A stretch of 64,000 nucleotides of DNA from JBFIHF01 sp964411125 (GTDB lineage Bacteria > Myxococcota_A > Bradymonadia > Bradymonadales > Bradymonadaceae), in contig CAYPJU010000013.1 in the NCBI GenBank assembly GCA_964411125.1, forward strand, positions 31,654-95,653. Reading direction: 5' to 3'. The notes below the pieces were generated by a model, which had not been told where the DNA came from, made no database searches, and worked only from the letters and a program-made list of their open reading frames with translations. Positions 32,391 to 41,700 of the stretch are shown here, piece after piece. How positions within the stretch are numbered: the first letter of the stretch is position 1; each line of letters starts with the position of its first letter. The position numbers and the translations under genes are program-made.

Positions 32391-33269
32391 TCAATCGACG
32401 CCTTCGGCCGCTGCCCGAGCGTCGGTGAGAAAGTCGCGCAGCGACCGCTCTGGATCGTAGAACTCGAGGAAGTCCTCGACGGAGTCCCGGGTGGTCTCGC
32501 GACCGACAATCTCCGCCCATTTGATGAACGGCACTAGATGCGGCCGCGCCTTCTTCACCTCGAGCGCCAGCATCTGCGCCGTCGCCCCACCCGCCTCGAG
32601 AAACCCGGTCGACTCGTAGTCGGCGAGGAAGAGATCGTGATCCCAATCCACCTGACGGTGTGTGACCTCGACCCTCTCGTCGTCCGTCTCGAAGAGCGCG
32701 TACTGGGCGCGGGTGTCTCCGTTGAACGGCAACCCGACCGAGCCGACGTTGACGACCAGCTCGTCTCCCAGTCGCCGAACGAGCGGACGATGTGTATGCG
32801 CGACCACGAGCACGGGCTCGTCGATCGCGTCGAGATGCTCGCGAAAGACGTGTTCCTCCGTCCAATCTCCGAGCCCTTCCATGTGCGAGGCAGGGCTACC
32901 GTGGAACAGCCGAATGCGAGGATCCACCGACGACACGAGGGAGAACGGCAAGCTCTCGAGATGCTCTACGTCTTCGTCCGTAAGACCGTCGCTCATCCAC
33001 CGATAGCAGGCGAGGGTCGGGTTTGAGTCCCACTCCGCGTCGAGCGCATCGCGCCGGATGTCGAGCAGGAAGTCCTCATGGTTTCCGCGGGTGCTGGAAA
33101 GACCGTGGCGGCGTGCGATCGACAGCACCTCGCTGTTCAGCGGCCCCCGCCCTACCATGTCGCCGTTGATGATGATCTCGTCGACCTCGAGCGTGTCGAT
33201 GTCGTCGAGCACCGCTCGAAATGCGTGCGGATTTGCGTGGATGTCCGCGATGATCGCGATGCGGGCCAT
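32391..33269 (-). CDS. Calcineurin-like metallophosphoesterase
   Basis: The 292-residue cytoplasmic protein has the di-metal phosphoesterase motifs in order: IAIIADIHANPHAF (about residues 4-17), IINGDMVGRGPLN (33-45), STRGNHEDFL (58-67), IRLFHGSP (about 120-127) and VVAHTHRPLV (about 154-163), then GSVGLPFNGDTRAQYA. This pattern is that of the YfcE/MJ0936-like group that hydrolyses small phosphodiesters or nucleotides. The C-terminal 70 residues (after about 220) are an extra helical segment. It follows rimI by 3 bp and is the last gene of a five-gene run that starts at 36755. Confidence 0.9.
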   Translation of the reverse strand: MARIAIIADIHANPHAFRAVLDDIDTLEVDEIIINGDMVGRGPLNSEVLSIARRHGLSSTRGNHEDFLLDIRRDALDAEWDSNPTLACYRWMSDGLTDEDVEHLESLPFSLVSSVDPRIRLFHGSPASHMEGLGDWTEEHVFREHLDAIDEPVLVVAHTHRPLVRRLGDELVVNVGSVGLPFNGDTRAQYALFETDDERVEVTHRQVDWDHDLFLADYESTGFLEAGGATAQMLALEVKKARPHLVPFIKWAEIVGRETTRDSVEDFLEFYDPERSLRDFLTDARAAAEGVD

Positions 33270-33272
33270 GCT

Positions 33273-33764
33273 TCAGCCTTCCAGTAGCAGGACGAGAAGT
33301 TCGGCGTCTTCGCCGTTGTCGGCGTAATACCTCGGGCGTGACCCGATCGGGACGAACCCCATCGACTCGTAGAGCGCCTTCGCGGGCGTGTTCGTTGCCC
33401 TCACCTCGAGAGACACTAGGCTCGCCTGCTCCTTCAGTCCAATACGCTCGAGCTCGTCGAGCAACGCGCGGGCGAGCCCCCGCCGCTGCGCGCGCGGGTG
33501 AACGCAGATGTTGAGCACGTGAAGTTCGTCGTGAACGAGCCAGAACGTGAGGAATCCCACGACCCCCTTCCCATCGCGCTCCTCGACGACCCACGTGCGC
33601 GAAAACTCGAGGTCGAGTTCCTTTCGAAACACGCCGATTGGCCACGGGGCGGGCTGGCAGAGTTCTTCGATACGAACGACCTCCGGGAGGTCGTCCTCGG
33701 TGGCGAGCCGCATCAGGTGGCCGTCGTCGATCGGCCCGCAGGGATCGAACGCGGCGGCATTCAC
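33273..33764 (-). CDS. rimI: Ribosomal-protein-S18-alanine N-acetyltransferase-like GNAT protein
   Basis: The 163-residue GNAT-fold acetyltransferase matches RimI, which acetylates the N-terminal alanine of ribosomal protein S18. The acetyl-CoA motif is ICVHPRAQRRGLARALLDEL (about residues 88-107), preceded by VGFLTFWLVHDELHVLN and followed by LEVRATNTPAKALYESMGF (about 119-137). The GTG at 33764 overlaps the engB stop as GTGA; an internal ATG (MRLATEDD) about 17 codons later is an alternative. It sits between engB and the phosphoesterase gene. The exact substrate remains an inference from similarity. Confidence 0.85.
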   Translation of the reverse strand: MNAAAFDPCGPIDDGHLMRLATEDDLPEVVRIEELCQPAPWPIGVFRKELDLEFSRTWVVEERDGKGVVGFLTFWLVHDELHVLNICVHPRAQRRGLARALLDELERIGLKEQASLVSLEVRATNTPAKALYESMGFVPIGSRPRYYADNGEDAELLVLLLEG

Positions 33765-34351
33765 GTCTGCAGGCCCGTGAGCTGACAGATCCTGTCCCAG
33801 AGCTCGTCGCGGCCGATCTCCTCCGTCGAAGAGAACAAGACGAGGTCTTCGACGTTGGCGCCCAGCTCCTTCGCGAACTTGTGCCGTGCGTTGTAGCGCT
33901 GGTTGCGGGTCAGTTTGTCGGCCTTCGTCAGCACGATGATCGGCTGGTAGTCGAAGTGAGGTGCGGCCTCGATCAGCATCATGTCGTCCTCCTCGAAGCC
34001 TCGCCGGATGTCGACGATGCAAACGACGCCATAGAGCCCCTGCCGCTCGGCGAGGTATGCCTCGATCATCTCGCCCCAACCGTACCGCTCGGACTTCGAG
34101 ACCTTCGCGTAGCCGTAGCCCGGGAGGTCGACGAACGATAGCGCGTCGTTGATGCGAAAGAAGTTGATCAACCTCGTGTGGCCGGGCTTCCCGCTCGTCT
34201 TGACCAGGTTCTTTCGGGCACAGAGCGCGTTGATCAGCGACGATTTCCCGACGTTGCTGCGGCCCGCGAACGCGATCTCCGGCAGAGCCGAAACGGGGAA
34301 GTCACGTGGGTAACGCGCACTCTTCACGAAGGTTGCACTGTTCACTTTCAT
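33761..34351 (-). CDS. engB: Ribosome biogenesis GTP-binding protein EngB (YsxC/YihA)
   Basis: This small GTPase is needed for late assembly of the 50S subunit. Of 196 residues the G motifs are clear: FAGRSNVGKSSLINAL (G1, about 28-43), KPGHTRLINFF (G2 region), FVDLPGYGYA (G3) and VLTKADKL (G4), with VLFSSTEEIG near G5. The start ATG at 34351 shares one base with the TGA of the upstream membrane-protein gene (TGATG), so the two are coupled. No dedicated promoter is visible. Confidence 0.95.
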   Translation of the reverse strand: MKVNSATFVKSARYPRDFPVSALPEIAFAGRSNVGKSSLINALCARKNLVKTSGKPGHTRLINFFRINDALSFVDLPGYGYAKVSKSERYGWGEMIEAYLAERQGLYGVVCIVDIRRGFEEDDMMLIEAAPHFDYQPIIVLTKADKLTRNQRYNARHKFAKELGANVEDLVLFSSTEEIGRDELWDRICQLTGLQT

Positions 34352-35670
34352 CACATGATCCCGACACTGAACCCGAACAATGCTCCGAAACGGAACGCGA
34401 AGCCAGCAGCCAGGAAGACGAGGGCGACGATGACGCCTGCCGACACCTCTCCCACGAGCTCCGTGAGGCGGTTGCGCGGAGCCCACCCGATCCCGAGCAG
34501 ACCAGTACCCGTGACGAGGACTCCCACGTGGGCCCACTCGCCCGGTGCTCCGAGGCCTGGTGAGCCGAGGAGCGCCTCGTGAACCAGGAGCGCCACGAGC
34601 CAACCGAGCCACAGGAGCGCGACCCCTCGCGCCGCGTCGTCGCGGGCGCTCCATCGGTCGTCCACCGGGTGGTCGAGATCTCGCGCCTGCCAGCACGACA
34701 GCGCACCGACGATGCCGACCAGCGAGCAGAACCCGAGCGCGAAGATCTCGGGGGCCATCAGGGCGAGCGACACGAAGATTTCGTCGGCGCTCGACCAGTC
34801 GCCCAAAATTTGAACTCGATCCCCGACGTTGCGGTTCAGAAGCAGTTGCTTCACATACTCGGAGTACGGCGTCGCATCGGGCCTTGCGAGCCCGCTGCTC
34901 GTCGGCCCGATGCTCATCAAGAACGCCCCCGCGGCCCCGGCGAGGGCGAACAGGCCGGCGATCGACAGGCGGCTCGACCGGCGCGACCAGAGCGCAGCCG
35001 CCGTCAAAACCCCGAGGCCCGCGATCGTAGCGAGCGCGAAGAAACCGTTGGGCACCGGAGCCGCGACAGCGAGCCTGAGCCCGGTTTCGAAGCCCGGGAC
35101 CGGCGGCAAGATCCATTGTAGCGGCCCGTCGACCGTCGAGAGCGGAAACCCGTAAAACGCTTCGGGGAGGCTGCTTCGCCCCGTTCCCGCGATGAGCGCG
35201 GCACCGGCCGCACCGGCCGCGGCGAGGCCGATCCCCGGGCCCACGGGACCACGCGCCCGCCCCGCCGCCGACATCAGCACGGCGAGTCCGGCGCAGGTGG
35301 CTGCCCACGATGCGGTGAAAACAACGATCTGCCGGGGCCACGAGCTCGCGGCGTCCAGAATTCCAGTCAGGCAGACCATCGCGAGCATCGCCGGCACCAG
35401 CACCCCGAAGCCGAGACCTACGCGGCGAGCCTCGGGGGCCCTGCCGCTCGGACGCAGGACGGCTAGCGCCACGAGCGCCGCCGTCGAGACGGCGACCGAC
35501 AGGGACGCGGTCGTGCCCGCGTCGAACTGCAGGTAAGCGAAACCACCCACGGCGCCTAGCCAGGAGACGGCGTTCACGATCCGCCACTCCCGCAACGTAC
35601 TTCGGAAAGCGGATCCATACGTCGCGGCGGCGAGGACGAGGACTACGATGGGCGCGATCGTGCTGATCAT
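34351..35670 (-). CDS. Polytopic membrane protein, possibly a CcsA-like partner of the preceding gene
   Basis: The 439-residue product is very hydrophobic, with about ten to twelve predicted membrane helices and short loops. Its size, topology and pairing with a ResB-like gene suggest the integral-membrane half of a system II cytochrome c maturation complex. However, the tryptophan-rich WWD haem-binding motif is not visible; the loop at about residues 276-325 reads YSEYVKQLLLNRNVGDRVQI and then GDWSSADEIFVSL. The name is therefore tentative, and a different inner-membrane role is possible. It overlaps the upstream gene by ATGA and engB by one base. Confidence 0.6.
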   Translation of the reverse strand: MISTIAPIVVLVLAAATYGSAFRSTLREWRIVNAVSWLGAVGGFAYLQFDAGTTASLSVAVSTAALVALAVLRPSGRAPEARRVGLGFGVLVPAMLAMVCLTGILDAASSWPRQIVVFTASWAATCAGLAVLMSAAGRARGPVGPGIGLAAAGAAGAALIAGTGRSSLPEAFYGFPLSTVDGPLQWILPPVPGFETGLRLAVAAPVPNGFFALATIAGLGVLTAAALWSRRSSRLSIAGLFALAGAAGAFLMSIGPTSSGLARPDATPYSEYVKQLLLNRNVGDRVQILGDWSSADEIFVSLALMAPEIFALGFCSLVGIVGALSCWQARDLDHPVDDRWSARDDAARGVALLWLGWLVALLVHEALLGSPGLGAPGEWAHVGVLVTGTGLLGIGWAPRNRLTELVGEVSAGVIVALVFLAAGFAFRFGALFGFSVGIM

Positions 35671-36755
35671 TCCGACTCGTCTCCAGGGGCGACGGCGCTC
35701 GATTCGTCTTCGTCTTCGATACGCACGAGCATCAGCCCGAGCCCGAGGACGAACACGAGCCCAAAGGCGGCGACGCCGCCGCCGTAACGGGTCGACGCAA
35801 ACGAGAACACCGCGACCGGCGCCGTCTGGATGCCATTCAGGCGAAACTCCGTCATCGGCTCTTCGAGCGCGGAATCACGCTCGAACACCCACGCGGAACG
35901 ACCGTCCGGGCGCACGATGTGGACGGCCGGGCCGAGCCGCCCCACGTAATTCTTCACGACCTCGCGAATCTCGAACTGCTCGCCGTCGGGGGTGAACCTG
36001 ACCTTCTGGCCCGGCGCCGCCAGCACCTCGATCCCTCCCTTCATCTCGATGCGGGCGGCGAAAAAGCGCGGGTCGACCTCGACCCCGATGAGCGCGACGT
36101 CGACCGTTCGCACGGGGAGCGGATCGCCGATGAAGACGTCGTTCATGACACCCGCCTCTTCGCCCGCCGTCTTCAGCTCGACCGTCGCTTTGCCCGCCGC
36201 AGCGTCGAGCGAGACGAGCCGAATCTTCTGCGGCAACATCACCTTTACCGTCCGGCCGCTCGCGATCGACGGAAAGGACTGAATCGTCTGATTGGGAGCG
36301 ATAGACACCCGCGACGTCGGAAGCTTGGCCTGGGCGCCGAACCAGAGGAAGAGCGCCCCCGTGGCACCCACCACCATCGCGGCGAGCGATGCGAACGGGA
36401 TCCACCTGGCCCACCGAATTCGCCGTCGTCCCCGCGAGGAGATCACCCCCTCGCTCCATTCCGCCGCCAGCGCTTTGCCGAGGATCACCACGGAAGACGC
36501 CGCGATGAGACTCGCAGCGACCCGGACGGCATCGGGGAAACGAAACGCGGCGGTCCACCAGCCATACGACGGCGACTCGGGAAGACGCGTGGTCGGACCG
36601 ATGAGCAGGACGAGTCCTGCCACCAGCAGCAGCGTCCCGGCGAACTCGGGACGCGTGGCAAACCGCCATCCACGTTCCAGCCACACGTTGGCGACCGACT
36701 TCTTCGTGGCGTCCGACTTTCGCCGCCGCCGTACTTCAGACCGCTTTTTCGCCAT
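35667..36755 (-). CDS. ResB/Ccs1-like membrane protein
   Basis: The 362-residue product has a basic N-terminus (MAKKRSEVRRRRK), four membrane helices (near residues 37-55, 77-95, 118-137 and 330-348) and a periplasmic domain (about 140-325) of beta character with GIEVLAAPGQKVRFTPDG. Three N-terminal helices, a large periplasmic domain and one final helix followed by LMLVRIED is the topology of ResB/Ccs1, which presents haem for cytochrome c. I see no strong conserved His pair, so the assignment is moderate. It starts an operon that runs on to engB, rimI and the phosphoesterase gene. Confidence 0.5.
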   Translation of the reverse strand: MAKKRSEVRRRRKSDATKKSVANVWLERGWRFATRPEFAGTLLLVAGLVLLIGPTTRLPESPSYGWWTAAFRFPDAVRVAASLIAASSVVILGKALAAEWSEGVISSRGRRRIRWARWIPFASLAAMVVGATGALFLWFGAQAKLPTSRVSIAPNQTIQSFPSIASGRTVKVMLPQKIRLVSLDAAAGKATVELKTAGEEAGVMNDVFIGDPLPVRTVDVALIGVEVDPRFFAARIEMKGGIEVLAAPGQKVRFTPDGEQFEIREVVKNYVGRLGPAVHIVRPDGRSAWVFERDSALEEPMTEFRLNGIQTAPVAVFSFASTRYGGGVAAFGLVFVLGLGLMLVRIEDEDESSAVAPGDESE

Positions 36756-36791
36756 CGTGCAAGGCCCAGCCCATCGGAGTTTCGCGCATGG

Positions 36792-36821
36792 ACCCTATGA
36801 CGCGGGCGATCGAAGTGTCAA
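36792..36821 (-). promoter_or_regulatory. Candidate promoter of the ResB-like/engB operon
   Basis: On the minus strand a perfect TTGACA (36816-36821) is followed by CATAGG at 16 bp (36794-36799) or TAGGGT at 18 bp (36792-36797). Initiation near 36787 gives a leader of about 32 nt. Confidence 0.5.
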
Positions 36822-36908
36822 CGACGGGCGGCCATGCAAACAGTGCGTCCGCGCGGCCCGCGGCGCGCGTCTTCCCGAGTTGACGTCGCCATCCAACCAT
36901 CTGCGTGG

Positions 36909-36914
36909 TATCTC
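36909..36914 (+). promoter_or_regulatory. Candidate extended -10, possible leaderless coaE
   Basis: TGGTATCTC has the extended -10 TGN followed by TATCTC (36909-36914), ending 7 nt before the coaE ATG at 36922. TCGCCA 17 bp upstream is a weak -35. No ribosome site is seen. Confidence 0.35.
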
Positions 36915-36921
36915 TTTTCGC

Positions 36922-37557
36922 ATGCTAGACGACTTCCAGATCATCGGCCTGACGGGTGGCATAGCCACGGGAAAGTCGACAGTGTCCGCCCTGCTGCGCG
37001 AGCGCGGTGTACCCGTCGTCGACGCCGACGTGGTGGCGCGCGAGGTGGTCGAGGTCGGCTCGCCCGGACTCGAGGCGATCCGGAGACGGTTCGGCTCCGA
37101 GGTCCTTCGCCCCGACGGTTCGCTCGACCGCGAGGCTCTCGGCCGCGTGGTCTTCAGCGATACCGACGCACGTCGAGACCTCGACGCGATTACTCATCCC
37201 CGGATCGGACAGCGGATGATGCAGCACGGCGAGCGCTACGCGGCGGACGGGTTCGGGTGGATGGTTTATGATGCGGCGCTGATCGTGGAGAACGGTCTGC
37301 AGGCCGCCTTTGCGGGGCTCATCGTCGTCTCGTGCGCCCCCGACACCCAGCTGGATCGGCTCCTCGCGCGAGACGATTTGACGAGGTCCGAGGCTGAGGA
37401 CCGAATCGCCGCGCAGATGCCCCTCGCCCAGAAAGAGAGCGCCGCCGACTGGGTGATCCGAAACGACGGCACACTCGATGACCTGCGGCGAAACGTCGAC
37501 GCGCTGTACCAGACCCTGGTCGAAGAATTCGGGCCCCCCCGAACGGAGCCAACATGA
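36922..37557 (+). CDS. coaE: Dephospho-CoA kinase
   Basis: It phosphorylates dephospho-CoA at the ribose 3'-hydroxyl, the last step of CoA synthesis. The 211-residue protein begins with IIGLTGGIATGKSTVSALL (P-loop, about residues 7-25), then VPVVDADVVAREVVE (33-47), THPRIGQRM and VYDAALIVENGLQ (about 114-126), and ends with ADWVIRNDGTLDDL, all typical. The ATG at 36922 is the only start that gives the family N-terminus. The stop overlaps the next gene by ATGA. Confidence 0.95.
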   Translation: MLDDFQIIGLTGGIATGKSTVSALLRERGVPVVDADVVAREVVEVGSPGLEAIRRRFGSEVLRPDGSLDREALGRVVFSDTDARRDLDAITHPRIGQRMMQHGERYAADGFGWMVYDAALIVENGLQAAFAGLIVVSCAPDTQLDRLLARDDLTRSEAEDRIAAQMPLAQKESAADWVIRNDGTLDDLRRNVDALYQTLVEEFGPPRTEPT

Positions 37558-38651
37558 AAAGAGACATCCTCCTCACCGGCTTCCCGAGCTTCGTCGCCCG
37601 GCGACTCCTCGACGTCATCCTCCGCGAAGAGCCCCAATCCTTCGTGAGACTTCTCGTCCGACCCGACTACGTCGACGAGGCCGAGCGCCGCATCGAGGAG
37701 TACACCAAGAAGCAGCAGGACCGAGTGCAGATCCTCGCCGGGGACGTCGTGGCGATGGACCTGGGCCTCTCGGGGACCGAGTACCTGGAAGTGATCGCCA
37801 ACGTCACCGACGTCTACCACGTCGCCAGCATCTGGTGGCTGGGGGTCGACCGGCACACCTCCAACCAGGTCAACGTCGTCGGGACTCGCAACGTCGTCGA
37901 CGCAGCCTACGAGATGAAGAACCTCAACCGGCTCAATCATTTCTCCACCGCGTTCGTCGCCGGAGACCGAACCGGCGTCATCATGGAGGACGAGCTCGAC
38001 GAGGGTCAGAAGTTCCGCAACGCCTACGAAGAGACCAAGTACGAAGCCGAACGCACGGTCCAGGAGGCGGGCCGGCACATCCCGGTCAGCATCTATCGCC
38101 CCTCGATCATCGTCGGCGATTCGGGCACCGGCGAGATCGACAAGATGGCTGGGCCCTACTACATCATGAACGCGATCGTGCTCATGCCACCCAATGTGCC
38201 GATCCTCATGCCCGGCAAGGGAGACAAGCCGCTGAACCTGGTCCCGATCGACTGGGTCTGCGAAGCGATGCATTCGATCAGTCTGCTCGACGACAGCGCC
38301 GGAAAGACCTTCCATCTGTGCGACCCCAACCCGCTGTCAGCCCGCGGCGTGTTCGAGCTGGTCGCACGAAGCGTCGGCCGCCCCGCACCGGTCGGGCGCT
38401 TTCCCTACCGGCTCACCAAACTCGTGATGCGATTCCCCTACATCGAGAAGCTGACGCGTTCGCCTCGCCAGTTCATGGACGACTTCAACCAGCTCACGAT
38501 CTACAACTGCATCAACACGTTTGGCGCACTCGGCGGGGACGGTACCTGCCCCCCCTTCCCTACCTACGTCGACACGCTCGTCGACTACATCCGCTCCACC
38601 GATTCCTCGCTGGATCTCGATCTCCCAAATCCGGGCGAATTGTTGGGCTGA
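37554..38651 (+). CDS. Extended short-chain dehydrogenase/reductase family protein
   Basis: The 365-residue protein is an NAD(P)-dependent extended SDR of the NAD_binding_4 (male-sterility/acyl-reductase-like) type. The nucleotide motif is ILLTGFPSFVARRLLD (about residues 5-20), where the usual third glycine is replaced; DVYHVASIWWLG holds the adenine-side motif; the catalytic YxxxK appears as NAYEETKYEAE (about 159-169), with an upstream Ser/Thr in HFSTAFVAG. IYRPSIIVGDSGTG (about 181-194) is a typical substrate-side motif. The substrate is unknown; polyketide, lipid and sugar precursors are all possible. It is coupled to coaE and converges on the kinase gene. Confidence 0.85.
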   Translation: MKRDILLTGFPSFVARRLLDVILREEPQSFVRLLVRPDYVDEAERRIEEYTKKQQDRVQILAGDVVAMDLGLSGTEYLEVIANVTDVYHVASIWWLGVDRHTSNQVNVVGTRNVVDAAYEMKNLNRLNHFSTAFVAGDRTGVIMEDELDEGQKFRNAYEETKYEAERTVQEAGRHIPVSIYRPSIIVGDSGTGEIDKMAGPYYIMNAIVLMPPNVPILMPGKGDKPLNLVPIDWVCEAMHSISLLDDSAGKTFHLCDPNPLSARGVFELVARSVGRPAPVGRFPYRLTKLVMRFPYIEKLTRSPRQFMDDFNQLTIYNCINTFGALGGDGTCPPFPTYVDTLVDYIRSTDSSLDLDLPNPGELLG

Positions 38652-38705
38652 CCAACACCGTCCCGGAGAACGAGAGCGTGGTTTGGGGGAGGAAGTCCGC
38701 GCAGC

Positions 38706-41700
38706 TCAGGCCTGCAAGGCCTGCTTGAGGCGCTTGATGTGAAGCGCCATGTCGGCGATGCCCTCGTGCCAACCGATCTCTTCGGCGATCGTTCGTGCCT
38801 GCTTGAAGTAGCGCTTCGACGCCTGAAGATCGTTGGCCTCCATCAGCGCGATCCCGAGGTTCGTCTGGATCTTGGCCTGGCTCAGCAGGTCGCCGGTACC
38901 GCGGGCCAATTGCAGCGCCTGCCCGAAGTACTCTTTCGCGGTGTCGACGTCGCGCGTGGAGAGCGCCAGCGCTCCGAGGTTTGACAGAATTCGAACGAGC
39001 CCCCGGTTGTCGCCAATCTCCTTGGCGCGGCGGAGCGCAGTGTTCAGATAGTTCTGCGCCTGCCCGATGTCTCGCTGCCGGATCAGCAACGTCCCGAGCT
39101 GATTGTACGCGGTCCAGTACAGTTTGCGGTCCTCTGGATCCTGCAGGTTGAGTCCGCCCTGGAGCTGATCCACCTTCTGTGACACTTCGATGAGGAGTGA
39201 CCCTGCGTGGGTCAACTGATTCTGCGCCTCGAAGACCTGCGCGAGCGCGAGCAGCGCCCGGATCTCGAGCTTGAGGGCGCCGGTCCGCAGCGCGATGTCA
39301 CGGACCTGCTGCAACGCCTGGATCGATGCTTCGGGGTCGGAGGCAGTGATGCCGAGCCGTCCCTTCTCGAGGAGAATCGTGCCGTGCAGGTCGCTCGGGA
39401 CGTTGGAGAGGTCTCCGAGCTGCTCGAGGAGTTGCTGCGCCTCGTCGAGTCTCCCCGACTCGCGCTGGGCGATGAGCAGTTTCGCGGCGAGGGTGGAGAG
39501 CGTCCGGTTCGACAGTTCGAAGTTCTGGGCCGTGAGGAGCCTACGGCCCTCCTCGTACTGCGTGATCGCGCCCGGATAGTCGTACATGTCGAGGAGGACG
39601 TCCCCCGCGCGCCCGAGGTAGTGCGCAGCACCTTCCCAGCCCTGGACCGCCTTGTAGTGGAACGCGAGGTTCATCGCCCACTCCAGCGGATCGGTCGCGG
39701 CGAGGTCGGGCGCCTGCTCGAGGAATTCGATCACGCCGCTGTGGAACCGCCCGCGGCTGTCCTTGGGGAGTCGTTCGTAGACGACGTTTCGCAGCGCCCG
39801 CGGAGTGAACGAGATGTGCGAACGTTGGAAGCCGTCGTAGCTGGCCTCGAGGAAGCCCATTCGGATGAGCTCCGGGAGCACCATGTTAGGCCCCAGGTGA
39901 GCCGGCGCGATCTGGGTGAAGAACTGTTCGCGGAAGGACTCGCCGAGCACCGAAGCGATGGCGAGCAGATCGCGGTAGCTGTCCGAGAGTTCGTCCACTC
40001 GCTGCGCCAGAATCTCGTGGAGGCTGAGTGGAATCTGCGCCTCGAGGGCCTCCTTCGTCAGGACCTGCGTGGAGTCGACGTCTCGACGCAGAATCCGCAC
40101 CATCTCGTTGAGGAACATCGGATTCCCGCCCGACTTGCCGAAGAGATGGTCGATCACGTCGGGCGGAGGAGTGTATCCGAGCGACTGAGCCACGAACTGG
40201 CGCGCTTCGGCGGCGCTGAAGCCTCCGAGGAACATCTTCTCGAAATTGCCCGGGAGCCCGTGATCGCGAACGCCCGAATCGGCGGTGAGCGACACGAGGA
40301 GGAGGACCGGCTGAGACTGAATCGCTTCCAGCAATCCGTCGATCACCCCCGTCTGGGCAGCGTCGTCGACGCGGACATCGTCCACCACCAGCAGGACCGG
40401 TCCCTTCTTCATCGCGAAGCGGATCATCCGGTGCAGGAGCGCGGACGAGAAGTAGACGAACGAATCCGAGTCCTGCCATGGCAGTTGCTGGCTGGTCCCG
40501 GCGAACGACGGCTGCAGGTAGAGCTGAACGATCGCTTCGGCTCCCTTGGTGACGCCAATCGACTCGCACGCCTTGCGGATGAGGGTCGCCGGATCTTTGT
40601 AGGTCGACGCGATCTGGCGGATGAGCGAACGCACGGCTGCGAGCGACTGACGCTCCTGAAGCTCGTCGTTGTCGACGACGAACGACTGCCAGTCTCCTTT
40701 GGCGAGGTCTTCGGCGAAGTGTTCGAGGATCGTGCTCTTGCCGCTCCCCATCTCGCCGATGACGGCGATACCGCCGCCCCGCGACGCCTTCGCCTCGCTC
40801 GCACGCCGGCGCAGCTCTTCGAATTGCGCCGGACGAGGAACGTAGACCTGAAACCCCTCGTCGTCGGGTGACTCCGCAGGAGCGGTGCGCATCTCGAGGG
40901 CTTCGGCCGCGATCTCCCCGCCGACACGCTTCTGCACGTCGAACTTCACGCGCTCGGCGGCGACCTCGATCAGGTCGATGTCGGCGACGACACGACCGTC
41001 GGTCGTCGACCTCGCGATCTCGACGGCTCGGTCCAGGGAGGAACCGAAGGCGGTGCCCCCCTTGCGATCCGAGAGATACACCTCACCGTAGCTGACCCCG
41101 AGCCCGAGGTGTGCGGCACCGGTCTCCAGGCTGCGGAAGCGCTGCTGGAGGGCCAGAGCGCACTCCACGGCCCTTACGTGGTCGCCGACCCGAGCCCGGT
41201 CGGCGCCGAACAAGATCGTGTAGGTACCGCCCAGGAAGCTGTCGATTTTCCCTTCGTAATGCTCGACGATCTCACGGATGACGCCTACTTCGGCCGCGGA
41301 GCGTCTCGCGATGTCCTCGGGATCGACCCCCTTTCCGGCTCGCGCACGCTGCTGAATCGCCAGCACCGCCACCTTCCGACGTTCGCCGGTCAGCGACGAC
41401 TGCAGCTCCTCGATCGAGAAGGTCTGATCGAGGACCGAAGTTCCCGCGGCAATCCCCGTCGCGAGGCGCTGCGAATCGCCCAAACCGAACCCACCGGAAC
41501 GGGCGAAGCCTCCCCCACCGCCCGTGCGTGTGGTGAACTGGGGTCCGCTCATCGGCTGGGACTGCGAGTGGGGCTGCGACTGCGAACCTACCGAGGCTCC
41601 GCTGATGCCGGAGAGGCCCGAGTCGTCGAGGCGCATTCGCCCCGTCTTGTCGTCCCACGCGTTCTCCAGGAACTTGGCGGCATTCTTGAGGTCCTCGCGC

